This document shows, in pieces, positions 44,865 to 53,563 of a stretch of DNA of 64,000 nucleotides. Location of the stretch: contig NZ_ATHV01000065.1 of assembly GCF_000422205.1 (NCBI RefSeq), positions 186,001 to 250,000 on the forward strand, written 5' to 3'. The notes below the pieces were generated by a model that ran no database searches, was not told the DNA's origin, and worked only from the letters and a program-made list of their open reading frames with translations. The stretch comes from Desulfovibrio sp. X2 (lineage in GTDB: Bacteria > Desulfobacterota > Desulfovibrionia > Desulfovibrionales > Desulfovibrionaceae). The first letter of the stretch is position 1; each line of letters opens with the position of its first letter. The position numbers and the translations under genes were made by a program.

Positions 44865-45602
44865 ATGAGTTCCACCTTCCGAACAGAGGCGGCATACGCC
44901 GCCCCCCTCGGCCTCGAGAAGCCCGGCGAGTCGGTCCGGGTGCTCAGGACCTGCACGCCGAACACAGTGGCTTACCGGGGCAGGATAGACCGCGCGGCCC
45001 GCGAGCGGCAAAACGGCTACCCGGCCAAGGTCTTCTGGTTCACCGGGCTCTCGGGCTCGGGCAAGTCCACCCTGGCCCACCGGGTGGAGGAGCTGCTGCA
45101 CGAGCGGGGCATCCGCACCTACGTCTTCGACGGCGACAACGTGCGCCAGGGGCTGTGCGGCGACCTCGGCTTCTCGCAGCAGGACCGCACGGAGAACCTG
45201 CGCCGCATCGCCGAGATGGCCAGGCTCTTCCTGGACGCCGGAACCGTGTGCATGGCCGCGTTCATCTCCCCCCTGGCCGAGGACCGGGAACGGGTCAGGG
45301 GCATCGTCGGCAACGCGGACTTCCACGAGATCTACGTCAAGTGCCCGGTCTGCGTCTGCGAGGAGCGCGACGTGAAGGGGCTGTACAAGCTCGCTCGGGC
45401 CGGACGCATCAAGAACTACACCGGCGTCTCCGCGCCCTACGAGGAGCCGGAGAACCCGGCCCTTCTGGTGGAGACGGACAAGGGCACGGTCGAGGGATGC
45501 GCCCGGGCCGTCCTCGACTTCATCATAGGTGAGCTCTGGGGTGAGCTCTGGGGTGAGCTCGGGGGCGAGCTCAGGGAGGCGCCCGCCGAGTCCGCGGACT
45601 AG
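44865..45602 (+). CDS. cysC: Adenylyl-sulfate (APS) kinase
   Basis: A 245-residue kinase that phosphorylates APS to PAPS, the sulfate donor for sulfotransferases. The P-loop GLSGSGKST is near residue 61, followed by VFDGDNVR near 86, the FSQQDRTENLRRIAE helix, FISPLAEDRERVR, and the lid region KGLYKLARAGRIKNYTG near 168. About 45 N-terminal residues precede the normal kinase start. The C-terminus ends in four copies of a Gly-Glu-Leu-Trp/Gly unit (separate repeat entry). Being last in a glycan operon suggests PAPS for glycan sulfation, but no sulfotransferase is recognisable in the window. Confidence 0.88.
   Translation: MSSTFRTEAAYAAPLGLEKPGESVRVLRTCTPNTVAYRGRIDRAARERQNGYPAKVFWFTGLSGSGKSTLAHRVEELLHERGIRTYVFDGDNVRQGLCGDLGFSQQDRTENLRRIAEMARLFLDAGTVCMAAFISPLAEDRERVRGIVGNADFHEIYVKCPVCVCEERDVKGLYKLARAGRIKNYTGVSAPYEEPENPALLVETDKGTVEGCARAVLDFIIGELWGELWGELGGELREAPAESAD
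45529..45576 (+). repeat. Four tandem 12-bp repeats in the 3' end of cysC
   Basis: Unit GTGAGCTCTGGG: copies one and two are identical, copies three and four carry one and two changes. The unit is a multiple of three, so copy number can vary without a frameshift; it encodes a Gly-Glu-Leu-Trp/Gly tail beyond the kinase domain. Confidence 0.9.
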
Positions 45603-45624
45603 CCGCAGGGCGGCGTCCCCGAAG

Positions 45625-46212
45625 TCATCGGGCGACGTGCACGAGGCGCGCCCCGGCGCGCTCCATCTCCCGGCGCGCCTGTCCTCCCCCCTCTTGCGTC
45701 ACGGGCCGCGTCGCGTCGGCCATCACCGCCACCGCGAAACCTTCCCGCAGGGCGTCGAGCACCGTGGCGCGCACGCAGACGTCCTCGGCCAGGCCGCCCA
45801 CCCACAGCCGCGACACGCCCTCGCGCCGCAGCTCCACGGCCAGGCCGGTCTGGTCGAAGGCCGAGTTCTGGTCCTGGTCGAAGCGCACGCCCTTGGTCAC
45901 CTTGACGGTCGAGTCCGGCAGCGCGAGGTCCGGATGGAAGGCCGCTCCCTCCGTGTCCTGGATGCAGTGCGGCGGCCACTGCCCGCCGCGCCCGGCAAAG
46001 CTCACGTGGCCCACGGGGTGCCAGTCGCGCGAGGCGTAGACGGGCACGCCGCGCGCCGTGGCCGCGGCCAGGGCGCGGTTCAGCACGGGTATCACCGCGT
46101 CGCCCTGGGCGATGGGCAGCGCCCCGCCCGGACAGAAGTCCTTCTGCACGTCCACCAGGAGCAGGGCATCGCCGCTCCCGAGCTCCTCTGCGATCTCGAT
46201 CTCTTCGGGCAT
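45625..46212 (-). CDS. pncA: Nicotinamidase (isochorismatase-fold)
   Basis: A 195-residue enzyme that converts nicotinamide to nicotinate for NAD salvage. The catalytic triad fits: Asp21 in DVQKDFCPGG, Lys107 in VTKG and Cys146 in LAEDVCVRAT. Metal-binding residues are in SRDWHP (Asp63, His65) and PPHC (His82). Start 46212 follows a perfect AAGGAGG site; the frame upstream of it is open only through a 10-bp repeat. It is the third gene of a minus-strand NAD-salvage set, about 140 bp downstream of pncB. The family also includes isochorismatases, but the DWHP/PPHC spacing is that of nicotinamidases. Confidence 0.88.
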   Translation of the reverse strand: MPEEIEIAEELGSGDALLLVDVQKDFCPGGALPIAQGDAVIPVLNRALAAATARGVPVYASRDWHPVGHVSFAGRGGQWPPHCIQDTEGAAFHPDLALPDSTVKVTKGVRFDQDQNSAFDQTGLAVELRREGVSRLWVGGLAEDVCVRATVLDALREGFAVAVMADATRPVTQEGGGQARREMERAGARLVHVAR

Positions 46213-46220
46213 GGGGGCCT

Positions 46221-46280
46221 CCTTCCGGCTTGGGCCGGCTTCGGCCGGCTTCGCCTGGCTCCGGCCGGCTCCGGCCGGTC
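46221..46280. repeat. Six tandem 10-bp repeats immediately upstream of the pncA ribosome site
   Basis: Six successive decamers with consensus TCGGCCGGCT on the plus strand; the central and distal copies differ by one to three bases. The array ends inside the Shine-Dalgarno region of pncA (minus strand). The unit is one helical turn long and not a multiple of three. Confidence 0.85.
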
Positions 46281-46354
46281 GCGTCGCTGCCACCCAAAAG
46301 GCGGCGGTCGTCCCGCGCCCGGCCGCGTCCCCCTCCTGCTGTCCGCTGTTCCGC

Positions 46355-47734
46355 CTATGGCGCCACGCTCGCCTCGACCTCGTCCTGGAAGCGGGCCAGG
46401 GCCGGACTCACGTCCACCCGGTAAGGCGGGTCGGCCGGGGCCAGGGCCCGCAGCCGCGCGGGCAGCCGGGCGATCTGCTCCTGTGCGTGGCGCCGCGCCT
46501 CTTCCAGCTCCACCCTGCCCGCGGGCAGCCGCCTGCCGCCCTGCATCACGGGCTCCAGCAGGGGCCGCGCGTCCAGGGGACCGCCTGGCGCCTCCTCGCC
46601 CTCGCGGGCGATGACGTCGCGCAGGTCCTCCCCGCCGCGGCCGCAACGGAAGACCTGCTTGCGCCCCGGCAGCACGGGCTTGCCGCTGGACAGCTTGACC
46701 CTTCCCCGGCCGCCGTACTCGCAAAGCTTGTAGGCCACGTCCAGGTCGGGCGCGTCCTGGGACACGCCCATGCTGGTGCCCACGCCGAAGCCGTCTATGG
46801 GCGCGCCCGCGGCGAGGAGCGCGGCGATGGACTCCTCGTCGAGCCCGCCGCTGGCGAAGATGCCGATTCCACTGAGCCCGGCCTCGTCCAGGATGCGGCG
46901 CGTCTCGCGCGACAGGGCCAGAAGGTCGCCGGAGTCCAGGCGCAGGGCCCGGACCTTGAATTCCGCCCCCATCTCCCGCGACAGCTCCACGACCTTTTGC
47001 ACGCCCTCCAGGGTGTCGTAGGTGTCCACCAGGAGCACGGTGTCCGGGTAGAGCCGGGCAAAGGCCTTGAAGGCGTCGGCCTCGCGCTCGTGCGCCTGGA
47101 TGTAGCTGTGGGCCATGGTCCCGGCCACGGGCAGGGTGTAGAGCCTGCCCGCCAGCACGTTGGAGGTGGAGGCCACGCCCGCCACGTAGAAGGCCCGCGC
47201 GGCCTTGAGCGCGGCGTCGATGCCGTGCATGCGGCGCGCGCCGAAGTCCACCACGCTGCGCCCGGCCGCGGCCTCCACCACGCGCCGCGCCTTGGAAGCC
47301 AGCAGGGTCTGCACCTGGATCTGGTTCATGACCAGGGTCTCCACCAGCTGCGCCTGGGGCAGGGGCGCCGCGATCTCCACGATGGGCTCGTTAGCGAACA
47401 CGGGCGTGCCCTCGGGCACGGCGCGCACCTCGCCGCTGAAGCGGAAGTCGCACAGCCAGTCGAGGAAGCGGCCGGAGAAGCGGCCGAGCGTGGCGAGATA
47501 GGCGATGTCCTCCTGCTCGAAGCGGAGGTTCTCGAGATAGTCGAGCACGCTGTCCAGGCCGCAGGCCAGAAGGTAGTTGCGCCGCTCGGGCAGGCGGCGG
47601 ACGAAGAGGCTGAAGACCGCGTCCTCGGAAAGCCCCTCCTCGAAATAGGCCTGGAGCATGGTCAGCTCGTAGAGGTCGGTGAACAGGGCGAGGCCCGAGT
47701 GCGGCCCGCCCCTGCCAGCGAATGTCTCTTCCAA
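46355..47734 (-). CDS. pncB: Nicotinate phosphoribosyltransferase, TTG start
   Basis: A 459-residue NAPRTase that joins nicotinate and PRPP (with ATP hydrolysis) to form nicotinate mononucleotide. Family motifs: LFTDLYELTMLQAY near 17, RNYLLACGL near 52, VDFGARRMHG near 165, the phospho-histidine region GTMAHSYIQ near 207, LLVDTYDTLEG near 234, and ALRLDSGDL near 265. The TTG at 47734 is chosen because AGGAG sits eight bases upstream and no ATG exists nearby; the open frame continues upstream into a shadow of the macrodomain gene. It ends 142 bp before pncA, in the same direction. Confidence 0.9.
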   Translation of the reverse strand: MEETFAGRGGPHSGLALFTDLYELTMLQAYFEEGLSEDAVFSLFVRRLPERRNYLLACGLDSVLDYLENLRFEQEDIAYLATLGRFSGRFLDWLCDFRFSGEVRAVPEGTPVFANEPIVEIAAPLPQAQLVETLVMNQIQVQTLLASKARRVVEAAAGRSVVDFGARRMHGIDAALKAARAFYVAGVASTSNVLAGRLYTLPVAGTMAHSYIQAHEREADAFKAFARLYPDTVLLVDTYDTLEGVQKVVELSREMGAEFKVRALRLDSGDLLALSRETRRILDEAGLSGIGIFASGGLDEESIAALLAAGAPIDGFGVGTSMGVSQDAPDLDVAYKLCEYGGRGRVKLSSGKPVLPGRKQVFRCGRGGEDLRDVIAREGEEAPGGPLDARPLLEPVMQGGRRLPAGRVELEEARRHAQEQIARLPARLRALAPADPPYRVDVSPALARFQDEVEASVAP

Positions 47735-47745
47735 CGTGATTTCTC

Positions 47746-48291
47746 CTAGAGTTCCTGTGCGGCGAGTTCTCCGAGGATGCGGTCGTGCAGCCGCAGGTCC
47801 GCCGCGGAATGGAGCACGAAGCGGATGTGCCTGACGAAGGAGAGGCCGGAAAGCTCGTGCAGGATCGTCCTGAAGGCGATCCGCGCCGCCTCCTCCATGG
47901 GGAAGCCGAAGAAGCCGGTGGAGAGCGAAGGGAAGGCGACAGAGGCGATGCTCTTGCGCTCGGCCAGGCGCAAGGCGTTCTCGTAGCAGGCGGCCAGCAG
48001 CTCGTCCGCGGGCTCGTCTCGGCCGTAGACCGGGCCCAGGCAGTGGATGACGTAGCGGTTGGGAAGATCGTGCGCGCCGGTGATGACCGCCTCGCCCGGC
48101 CTGATGGGGGCGAGCGGCCTGCACTCCTCGTCGAGCCCGGGCCCGGCCGCGCGGTGGATGGCCCCGGCCACTCCACCGCCTGGGCGAAGCTGCGCATTGG
48201 CCGCGTTGACCACGGCCTCCATGTCGCCCTGCGCCGCGATGTCTCCCTGCACGCACTCGATCAGCACTCCCTGCACCGTCCATTCGCCCAT
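47746..48291 (-). CDS. Macrodomain protein (ADP-ribose/O-acetyl-ADP-ribose hydrolase type)
   Basis: A 181-residue single macrodomain. The ADP-ribose-binding loop elements are VVNAANAQLRPGGGVAGAIH near residue 27, with the catalytic Asn/Gly set of the MacroD type, and the second loop PSLSTGFFGFP near 122. MacroD-type enzymes remove ADP-ribose or deacetylate O-acetyl-ADP-ribose. Start 48291 has an AAGGAGG site. It is first in a minus-strand unit with pncB (12 bp apart) and pncA, which ties ADP-ribose processing to NAD salvage. Confidence 0.87.
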   Translation of the reverse strand: MGEWTVQGVLIECVQGDIAAQGDMEAVVNAANAQLRPGGGVAGAIHRAAGPGLDEECRPLAPIRPGEAVITGAHDLPNRYVIHCLGPVYGRDEPADELLAACYENALRLAERKSIASVAFPSLSTGFFGFPMEEAARIAFRTILHELSGLSFVRHIRFVLHSAADLRLHDRILGELAAQEL

Positions 48292-48801
48292 CTCCGGCCT
48301 CCTTGCCCGCCGCCCCGCCTGCACGGAAAAATCGACGGGTCTTACGCTCCATCTTCTGACAGCGAACAGGGATGTTGGCAAGGACGGACAAGGACCGGGG
48401 CCGAGGCGGCCGGAAAGATGCCTCTCCGGCAGCCCCGGGCTCCATGCAGGGAGCTCCCTGCCGCGCCTTGCCCTCGCTGCGGCGGCTCCGGGAAACCGGC
48501 CCAGCATGCGCCGCCTGGCGGCGGCATCGCGGCATGATCATACCATAACAGTCATGATTCTTTCCAATAATTATAATCCCTTGACAACATTGATCACTTG
48601 ACAGCCGGGCCTGAGAGGAGGGACAAATGCGGCAATCGGTTTGTCGACATCCTGCGGGCCGAAGATACAGAAGCGGACTCGTGAGCTGCACGCATGCTGC
48701 CAAGGAGAGTCCTGCCCTTTTCAAAGACGGTTTCATCACGGCTTCCGTAGGGACATGCATTCACGCCATGCATGCCGGAAAGACACGGCATGGGGGGGAT
48801 C
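48292..48801. other. Divergent intergenic region before chemoreceptor 1
   Basis: About 510 bp between the macrodomain gene and the first chemoreceptor. An AT-rich core (48535-48603) contains TATAAT on the plus strand at 48572-48577 and two TTGACA hexamers at 48581-48586 and 48598-48603, but no pair has the right order and spacing, so I do not call a promoter. No gene is convincing. Confidence 0.45.
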
Positions 48802-51150
48802 ATGCACGCACGCAGCATACGGACCGTCCTCGGCCTCCTGTTCTTCATCCTCATACTCGCGGGAACGGCGATAACGACGTACCACGTCGACGAATCTTCC
48901 TATTCGTATGCCGTCGAGACGCAGACGCAGAACATGGAGCGGATGTCTTCGACGCTTGCCAGCGTCTTCGCATCGTTCACCCGCGATGCGCTCGCGGACG
49001 CCCGCTTCATGGCCGAGAATCCCTCCGCGCTGCAGCTCCTTGAGGGCGGCGACAAGGCGTCGGCCGAGCAGACGGCCGACCAGCTGTTCACGCTGAATCC
49101 GCTGATAGAGACGATCGCCCTGTTCGACGACAAGGGCAGGTCCGATTTCCTGCGGATGCCGGGCGGCAAGAGCGCAGGGGCGCTCGATCTTTCCGACCGC
49201 GACTACGTCAAGGCGGCCCTTGCGGGCAAGGAATTCGTCCCGTCCCTGCCCATCAAGAGCCGCCTGACCGGCAAGCCGGTCTGCACCTACGCCTGGCCGG
49301 TGCGCGCGAACGGCAGGGTCGTGGGCGGCGCGCTCGTCGCGGTGAGCATCGACGGTCTCCTGAAGACGTACATCGACGACGTCAGGATCGGGCAGACCGG
49401 CTACCCCTACATCGTCAACGCCGCGGGCACGATCGTCCTGCATCCCCAGAAGAGCCTGATCAGCAAGAATCTTTCGGACATGGACTTCATCCGCAAGTCC
49501 GTCTCGAGCCCCTCCGGCACCCAGGAGTACGTCTGGGACGGCGCCCGGAAGATACAGGCGTGGCACAACATTCCCGGCACCGACTGGACCGTCGTGACCA
49601 CTGCCTACAAGGACGAACTCGCCCTCTCGGCCAAGAAGCAGCGGACATGGCTCATCGCCGCGGGCGCCGTCGAGGCCGTCCTGCTGCTCGCCGCGCTGCT
49701 CTTCCTGCTCGACCGCCTGGTCCTCGTGCCCGTGCGCCATCTCGCGACCTACGTGGACAAGCTGGCCGAGGGCGACTTCAAGGCCCGGCTCACCGGCACC
49801 TACAAGTACGAGTTCGCCCACCTCTCCGCGGGCATAGGCAGGATGGTGGAGGTGCTGAAGAACAGGCTCGGCTTCTCGCAGGGCATCCTGGAGGGGCTCT
49901 CCCTGCCGGTCGTGGTCTCGGACGCCGAGGGCAGGCTGCTCTACGTCAATCAGCACGTCATCGACCTTTTGGAGATCGGCGGCACGCCCAAGGACTACGC
50001 GGACATGACCGCGGCCGAGTTCTTCTACGGAGACCCGAGCCGCGCCACGATCACGCAGAAGGCGTGCACGAGCCGCAAGCCCATCCTCGGGCTCATGGCC
50101 GACGTGGCCACGCGCACGAACAAGACCCTCAAGTGCAAGATCGACGCGACCCCGGTCTACGACCTCGACGGCCGCGTCATCGCGGGCATCGCCCTGGTCA
50201 CGGACCTGACCGAGCTCATGGCCCAGAAGGCGACAATCGAGGCCCACAGGGACAGGATCCACTGCGTCGCACTGAAGATCGAGGACGTGTCCAAGGAGCT
50301 CGCCTCCCATTCCGGAACGCTCGAATCGCACATAGCGACCACGGCCTCCTCGGCCGAGTCGCAGCAGACGCGGATAACCGAGACCGCGGCGGCCATCGGG
50401 CAGATGACCAGCACCATCCTCGAGGTGGCCAGCAGCGCGAGCGGCGCCTCCAAGACCTCGGAGAACACGCGCGGCAAGGCGATAGAGGGCTCGGAGATGG
50501 TGGCCAGGATCGTCGAGGGCATCAAGGAGGTGCGCCAGCAGTCCGAGGAACTCCGCCGCGACATGGCGTCGCTCGGGGAACAGGCCGAGGGCATCGGCAA
50601 GGTGCTCGACGTCATCAGCGACATCGCCGACCAGACGAACCTCCTGGCGCTCAACGCGGCCATCGAGGCCGCACGCGCGGGCGACGCGGGCCGGGGCTTC
50701 GCCGTGGTGGCCGACGAGGTCAGGAAGCTCGCGGAAAAGACCATGCACGCCACGCGCGAGGTGGCGGAGGCCATCCACAGCATACAGGAAGGCACGCAGC
50801 GGAACATCGTGGGCGCCGGGCGGGTGGCGGGCACGGTGGAGCAGGCCACGGAGATGGCCGATCTCTCGGGCGCCTCCCTGCGGGAGATCCTCGCCCTGGC
50901 GGACAACGCCTCGGACCAGGTCCGCGCCATCGCCGCGGCCTCGGAGGAGCAGTCCGCCGCGAGCGAGGAGATCAGCCGCTCCATCGACGAGGTCAACGTC
51001 ATCGCGGGCGAGACGAGCCAGGCCATGCGCGAGGCCACCCGGGCCATGCGCGAGCTCGCCGAGCAGTCGCGCATCCTGCGCGGCCTGATCGACGAGATGG
51101 AGCTCAGCCAGAACCCGACGGAGTGCGCGCCCGAGCCGTCGATGGCCTGA
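48802..51150 (+). CDS. Methyl-accepting chemotaxis protein with Cache, HAMP and PAS domains
   Basis: A 782-residue inner-membrane chemoreceptor. A membrane segment at about 8-26 and another at about 275-300 flank a periplasmic dCache-type sensor ([24 protein letters not shown]). A HAMP region follows ([20 protein letters not shown]), then a PAS domain ([18 protein letters not shown] near 360), then the signalling helices with the CheA/CheW-binding hairpin [18 protein letters not shown] near 620. The ATG at 48802, with GGGGGG just upstream, gives a proper N-terminal membrane segment; an ATG at 48772 lacks a site. Ligand unknown. No terminator is seen after it. Confidence 0.92.
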   Translation: MHARSIRTVLGLLFFILILAGTAITTYHVDESSYSYAVETQTQNMERMSSTLASVFASFTRDALADARFMAENPSALQLLEGGDKASAEQTADQLFTLNPLIETIALFDDKGRSDFLRMPGGKSAGALDLSDRDYVKAALAGKEFVPSLPIKSRLTGKPVCTYAWPVRANGRVVGGALVAVSIDGLLKTYIDDVRIGQTGYPYIVNAAGTIVLHPQKSLISKNLSDMDFIRKSVSSPSGTQEYVWDGARKIQAWHNIPGTDWTVVTTAYKDELALSAKKQRTWLIAAGAVEAVLLLAALLFLLDRLVLVPVRHLATYVDKLAEGDFKARLTGTYKYEFAHLSAGIGRMVEVLKNRLGFSQGILEGLSLPVVVSDAEGRLLYVNQHVIDLLEIGGTPKDYADMTAAEFFYGDPSRATITQKACTSRKPILGLMADVATRTNKTLKCKIDATPVYDLDGRVIAGIALVTDLTELMAQKATIEAHRDRIHCVALKIEDVSKELASHSGTLESHIATTASSAESQQTRITETAAAIGQMTSTILEVASSASGASKTSENTRGKAIEGSEMVARIVEGIKEVRQQSEELRRDMASLGEQAEGIGKVLDVISDIADQTNLLALNAAIEAARAGDAGRGFAVVADEVRKLAEKTMHATREVAEAIHSIQEGTQRNIVGAGRVAGTVEQATEMADLSGASLREILALADNASDQVRAIAAASEEQSAASEEISRSIDEVNVIAGETSQAMREATRAMRELAEQSRILRGLIDEMELSQNPTECAPEPSMA

Positions 51151-51169
51151 CCGCGAAGGTCCGGTCCGC

Positions 51170-52399
51170 TCAGCCCCAGGCGAGCAGGCAGGTCCCGAAC
51201 ACGGCCAGGACCCCGGCCGGGGCCCAGACCATCCTGCGGCGCTCCAGGAGCGCGCTCGCGCCGAGGCAGGCCGGGACGCTCCCGGCAAGGACGAGCCCGA
51301 ACTTGGCCAGGCCCGGCAGGGCCGCGCCCGCGAGCAGATACTGCAGCACCACGACCAGCGGCAGGTGGATCAGGTAGGTGTCGTAGGAGGCCGCCGCGAG
51401 GCTCGCGCTGATCGCCCCGGAGCCGTTCCAGCGGCGCCGGGCGACGACCGCGAGCAGGCCGAGGAAGGCCAGGGCGAAGAAGGTCCGGGCCAATCCGTGC
51501 GCCGCAGGCACGAGGAGGAACTTCTCCCCGGGCGCGAGGTTGGCCATGCCGCTGGCGATCATGGCCGCGAAGCCGACGGCGGAGAGCAGCCCCCAGCACC
51601 ACGCCGGACCGGGAATTCCGAAGACGGTGAACCAGCGTCTCTGCCTGGCGTAGGCGCCCAGGCCGAAAATCCCCACATAGAGCGGAAGCCGCGCCGGTTG
51701 GAAGACCAGCAGGGGGCCAAGGCTCGCCCAGGAGATGTCCGGCGTCCGCGTCTGGGCAAAAGCCTCGACCAGCCCCACCGCCAGGGCCAGGGCGAGGAAG
51801 ACGCCGAACCCGGGTCTGCCGGGGACGGTATCCCCTTCCTCCATCACCCGGCGGCCGAGCACGGCCCCGGCCGCGGCCAGCAGGAGGCAGAAGACCAGGA
51901 GCAGGGCGAGAAACCACAGGTGGTAGGGGCAGAGCAGGCCGCGCCAGACCGGCAGGCGCTCGAACGGGGCGAAGAGGCGGAAGCGCCAGTCCGCGGCCAG
52001 GGGCAGGAGCCCCGCCCAGTAGCCGAGGTAGCCCCGCGTGCCGCCCTGGCCGAGGTAGGCCACGTAGGAGATGACGGGGCAGTAGAGGAAGGTGAGCGCC
52101 ACGAGGGGGATGCCGAGCCTCCGCAGCTTGCCCGCCAGGAATCCCCGGCAGCCGTGCCGCCGCAGGGAGGCGAGAGCGAAATAGCCCGCGATGAAGAAGA
52201 GCGTGGGCATGGTGAACCCGTCCGCCACGAGGAGCACGAGGTTCAGGACGTCGCTCCTCGCCCGGTCCGTGACGTACCACCAGGGCACCAGCGAGGCGTA
52301 GGCCATGCAGGCGTGCAGCGCCACAACGGCCAGCACGCAGAACGTCCGCAGATTGTCCAGGAAGCGGATGCGCTCAGCGGGGCTCGTTCCTCTCGCCAT
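51170..52399 (-). CDS. Acyltransferase family 3 membrane protein
   Basis: A 409-residue polytopic protein with about ten membrane segments. It begins with the family hallmark FLDNLRTFCVLAVVALHA, containing the Arg and His (residue about 29) of the acyl-donor site, and has FTMPTLFFIAGYF near 63 and PYHLWFLALLL near 158. Family members O-acylate sugars or glucans in the membrane. Start 52399 has GAGGAGG upstream and lies 26 bp inside the end of the TetR gene, so the two are co-expressed and probably coupled. The acceptor is unknown; it resembles the OpgC side of the family only loosely. Confidence 0.83.
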   Translation of the reverse strand: MARGTSPAERIRFLDNLRTFCVLAVVALHACMAYASLVPWWYVTDRARSDVLNLVLLVADGFTMPTLFFIAGYFALASLRRHGCRGFLAGKLRRLGIPLVALTFLYCPVISYVAYLGQGGTRGYLGYWAGLLPLAADWRFRLFAPFERLPVWRGLLCPYHLWFLALLLVFCLLLAAAGAVLGRRVMEEGDTVPGRPGFGVFLALALAVGLVEAFAQTRTPDISWASLGPLLVFQPARLPLYVGIFGLGAYARQRRWFTVFGIPGPAWCWGLLSAVGFAAMIASGMANLAPGEKFLLVPAAHGLARTFFALAFLGLLAVVARRRWNGSGAISASLAAASYDTYLIHLPLVVVLQYLLAGAALPGLAKFGLVLAGSVPACLGASALLERRRMVWAPAGVLAVFGTCLLAWG

Positions 52400-53048
52400 G
52401 ACGCGCCTCCTCGGCTGCTTCCCGCACGGCAGCCAGCCCGGCCATGCTGAAGCGGTACAGGTGATCGGCCAGCCTGGGCCAGTATTCCTCCATGGCGGGA
52501 TGGTCCGGGAACACGGGCCGCATGACCGGCCAGATGAAGGACTGGTAGACCGCCGGACCGAGGAGGCTCATCAGGCAGTCGACCAGCACGTTGTGCGGGA
52601 TGCCGGGGCCCACGACCTCGGTGACCATGCCGAGGGCGTCCTTCACCTGCGTCCGGCTGTGGCGCTCGATCATGCCGCCGAGGAAGGGCGACGGGTTGAT
52701 CAATTCCTGGGCGTAGATGCGCACGAAGGCCCGGCTCAGCTCCCCGCCTGCGAAGAGCAGGCGGCAGGTGACCTCGAGCAGGAGCCGCAGCCGTTCCTCG
52801 GCCGTCATGCCCGCGGCCTCGGCCAGCCGTTCCTCCATCTGCCGCCGTCCCTCGGTGAAGAGCACCTCGAGCACGGCCTGGTACAGCTTGGCCTTGCCGC
52901 CGAAATAGTAGACCACGGCGTTGAGGTTGGCCCCGGCCTCGGCGCAGATCTCCCGGACCGTGGCCCCCTTGTACCCCCTGGCCGCGAAGACCCGTACCGC
53001 GGCCATGAACAGCCGCGCCCTGGCGTCGCCCTTGCCTGCTCCCGACAT
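52374..53048 (-). CDS. TetR/AcrR-family transcriptional regulator
   Basis: A 224-residue repressor. The N-terminal HTH (about 10-55) has FAARGYKGATVREICAEAGANLNAVVYYFGGKAKLY, typical of TetR; the C-terminal ligand domain has the CerR/DUF1956-like FVRIYAQELINPSPF near 112 and a hydrophobic core. It probably controls its own promoter and the overlapping acyltransferase through the palindromes at 53070-53090. The ligand is not predictable. The start at 53048 is the first ATG of the frame. Confidence 0.88.
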   Translation of the reverse strand: MSGAGKGDARARLFMAAVRVFAARGYKGATVREICAEAGANLNAVVYYFGGKAKLYQAVLEVLFTEGRRQMEERLAEAAGMTAEERLRLLLEVTCRLLFAGGELSRAFVRIYAQELINPSPFLGGMIERHSRTQVKDALGMVTEVVGPGIPHNVLVDCLMSLLGPAVYQSFIWPVMRPVFPDHPAMEEYWPRLADHLYRFSMAGLAAVREAAEEARHGERNEPR

Positions 53049-53069
53049 GCCCGCTCCTGAACCGACGAG

Positions 53070-53090
53070 TTATACAAATGTATAATACAT
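53070..53090. promoter_or_regulatory. Two overlapping palindromes, probable TetR operator
   Basis: A 16-bp palindrome (6-bp arms TTATAC/GTATAA around AAAT, 53070-53085) overlaps a 13-bp palindrome (ATGTAT/ATACAT around one base, 53078-53090). They lie 22-42 bp upstream of the tetR start, in an AT-rich patch where its promoter should be. This position and symmetry fit autorepression by the TetR dimer. Confidence 0.7.
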
Positions 53091-53364
53091 CAATCACGCA
53101 ATCCGGCCGGGCTGTCAAGCGGCAGCAGCAGCAGAAAAAAAGAAGAAGACGCCTCAGGATGCCCTGCCACCTCGGGTCGGACGGGCGCATCCCCTGTTCG
53201 GCCGAAGCGGCGGCTGCCCCATGCGCGACGCCCCCCGGGCCTTGCGGGAGCTCGCCGGACAGGGCGCCACGGTCCCTACGGCCTGCCTTGCCCGACGTTC
53301 CTCCCTGACAGCGCGTTCGCAGCCGGGAGGCGGCGGGAGAGGGCACCGGGGGGCGATTCTTCGT

Positions 53365-53393
53365 TTGAATTCCGTTTCCGATATCCGTATGGT
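53365..53393 (+). promoter_or_regulatory. Candidate sigma-70-type promoter of the membrane-protein gene
   Basis: TTGAAT (53365-53370) and TATGGT (53388-53393) are separated by 17 bases, each matching four of six consensus positions. They lie about 170 bp upstream of the start at 53564, in the AT-richest part of the gap. Confidence 0.35.
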
Positions 53394-53563
53394 TATTTAC
53401 AGCCGCCGTACGGATGCGGCTTGGCCGACGGACCGTCGTGGACCGTCGCCGGATGTCGGAACATGTGCAGGAAGCGGCCCTTGGGGAGACGGGCTCGGCT
53501 TCCGCGAAATCCGTGCCCTGCGCCCGCATCGTGGCGGCCGTCCGCGCGGGAAGGATGACCGCA

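Larger units (their letters stand above)
53049..53563. other. Divergent intergenic region between tetR and a membrane-protein gene
   Basis: About 515 bp. It contains the TetR operator-like palindromes near the tetR start and a candidate promoter for the plus-strand gene (both listed). Between them is a GC-rich stretch (about 53160-53360) without a credible gene. Confidence 0.5.

Noticed and set aside
48572-48603. TATAAT and two TTGACA boxes before chemoreceptor 1
   Set aside because: The -10-like box lies upstream of the -35-like boxes on the plus strand, and no correctly spaced pair exists on either strand.
46355-48760. An 801-codon frame that would fuse an N-terminal extension to NAPRTase
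   Set aside because: The upstream part is antiparallel-phase shadow of the macrodomain gene; the TTG at 47734 with AGGAG explains the true start.
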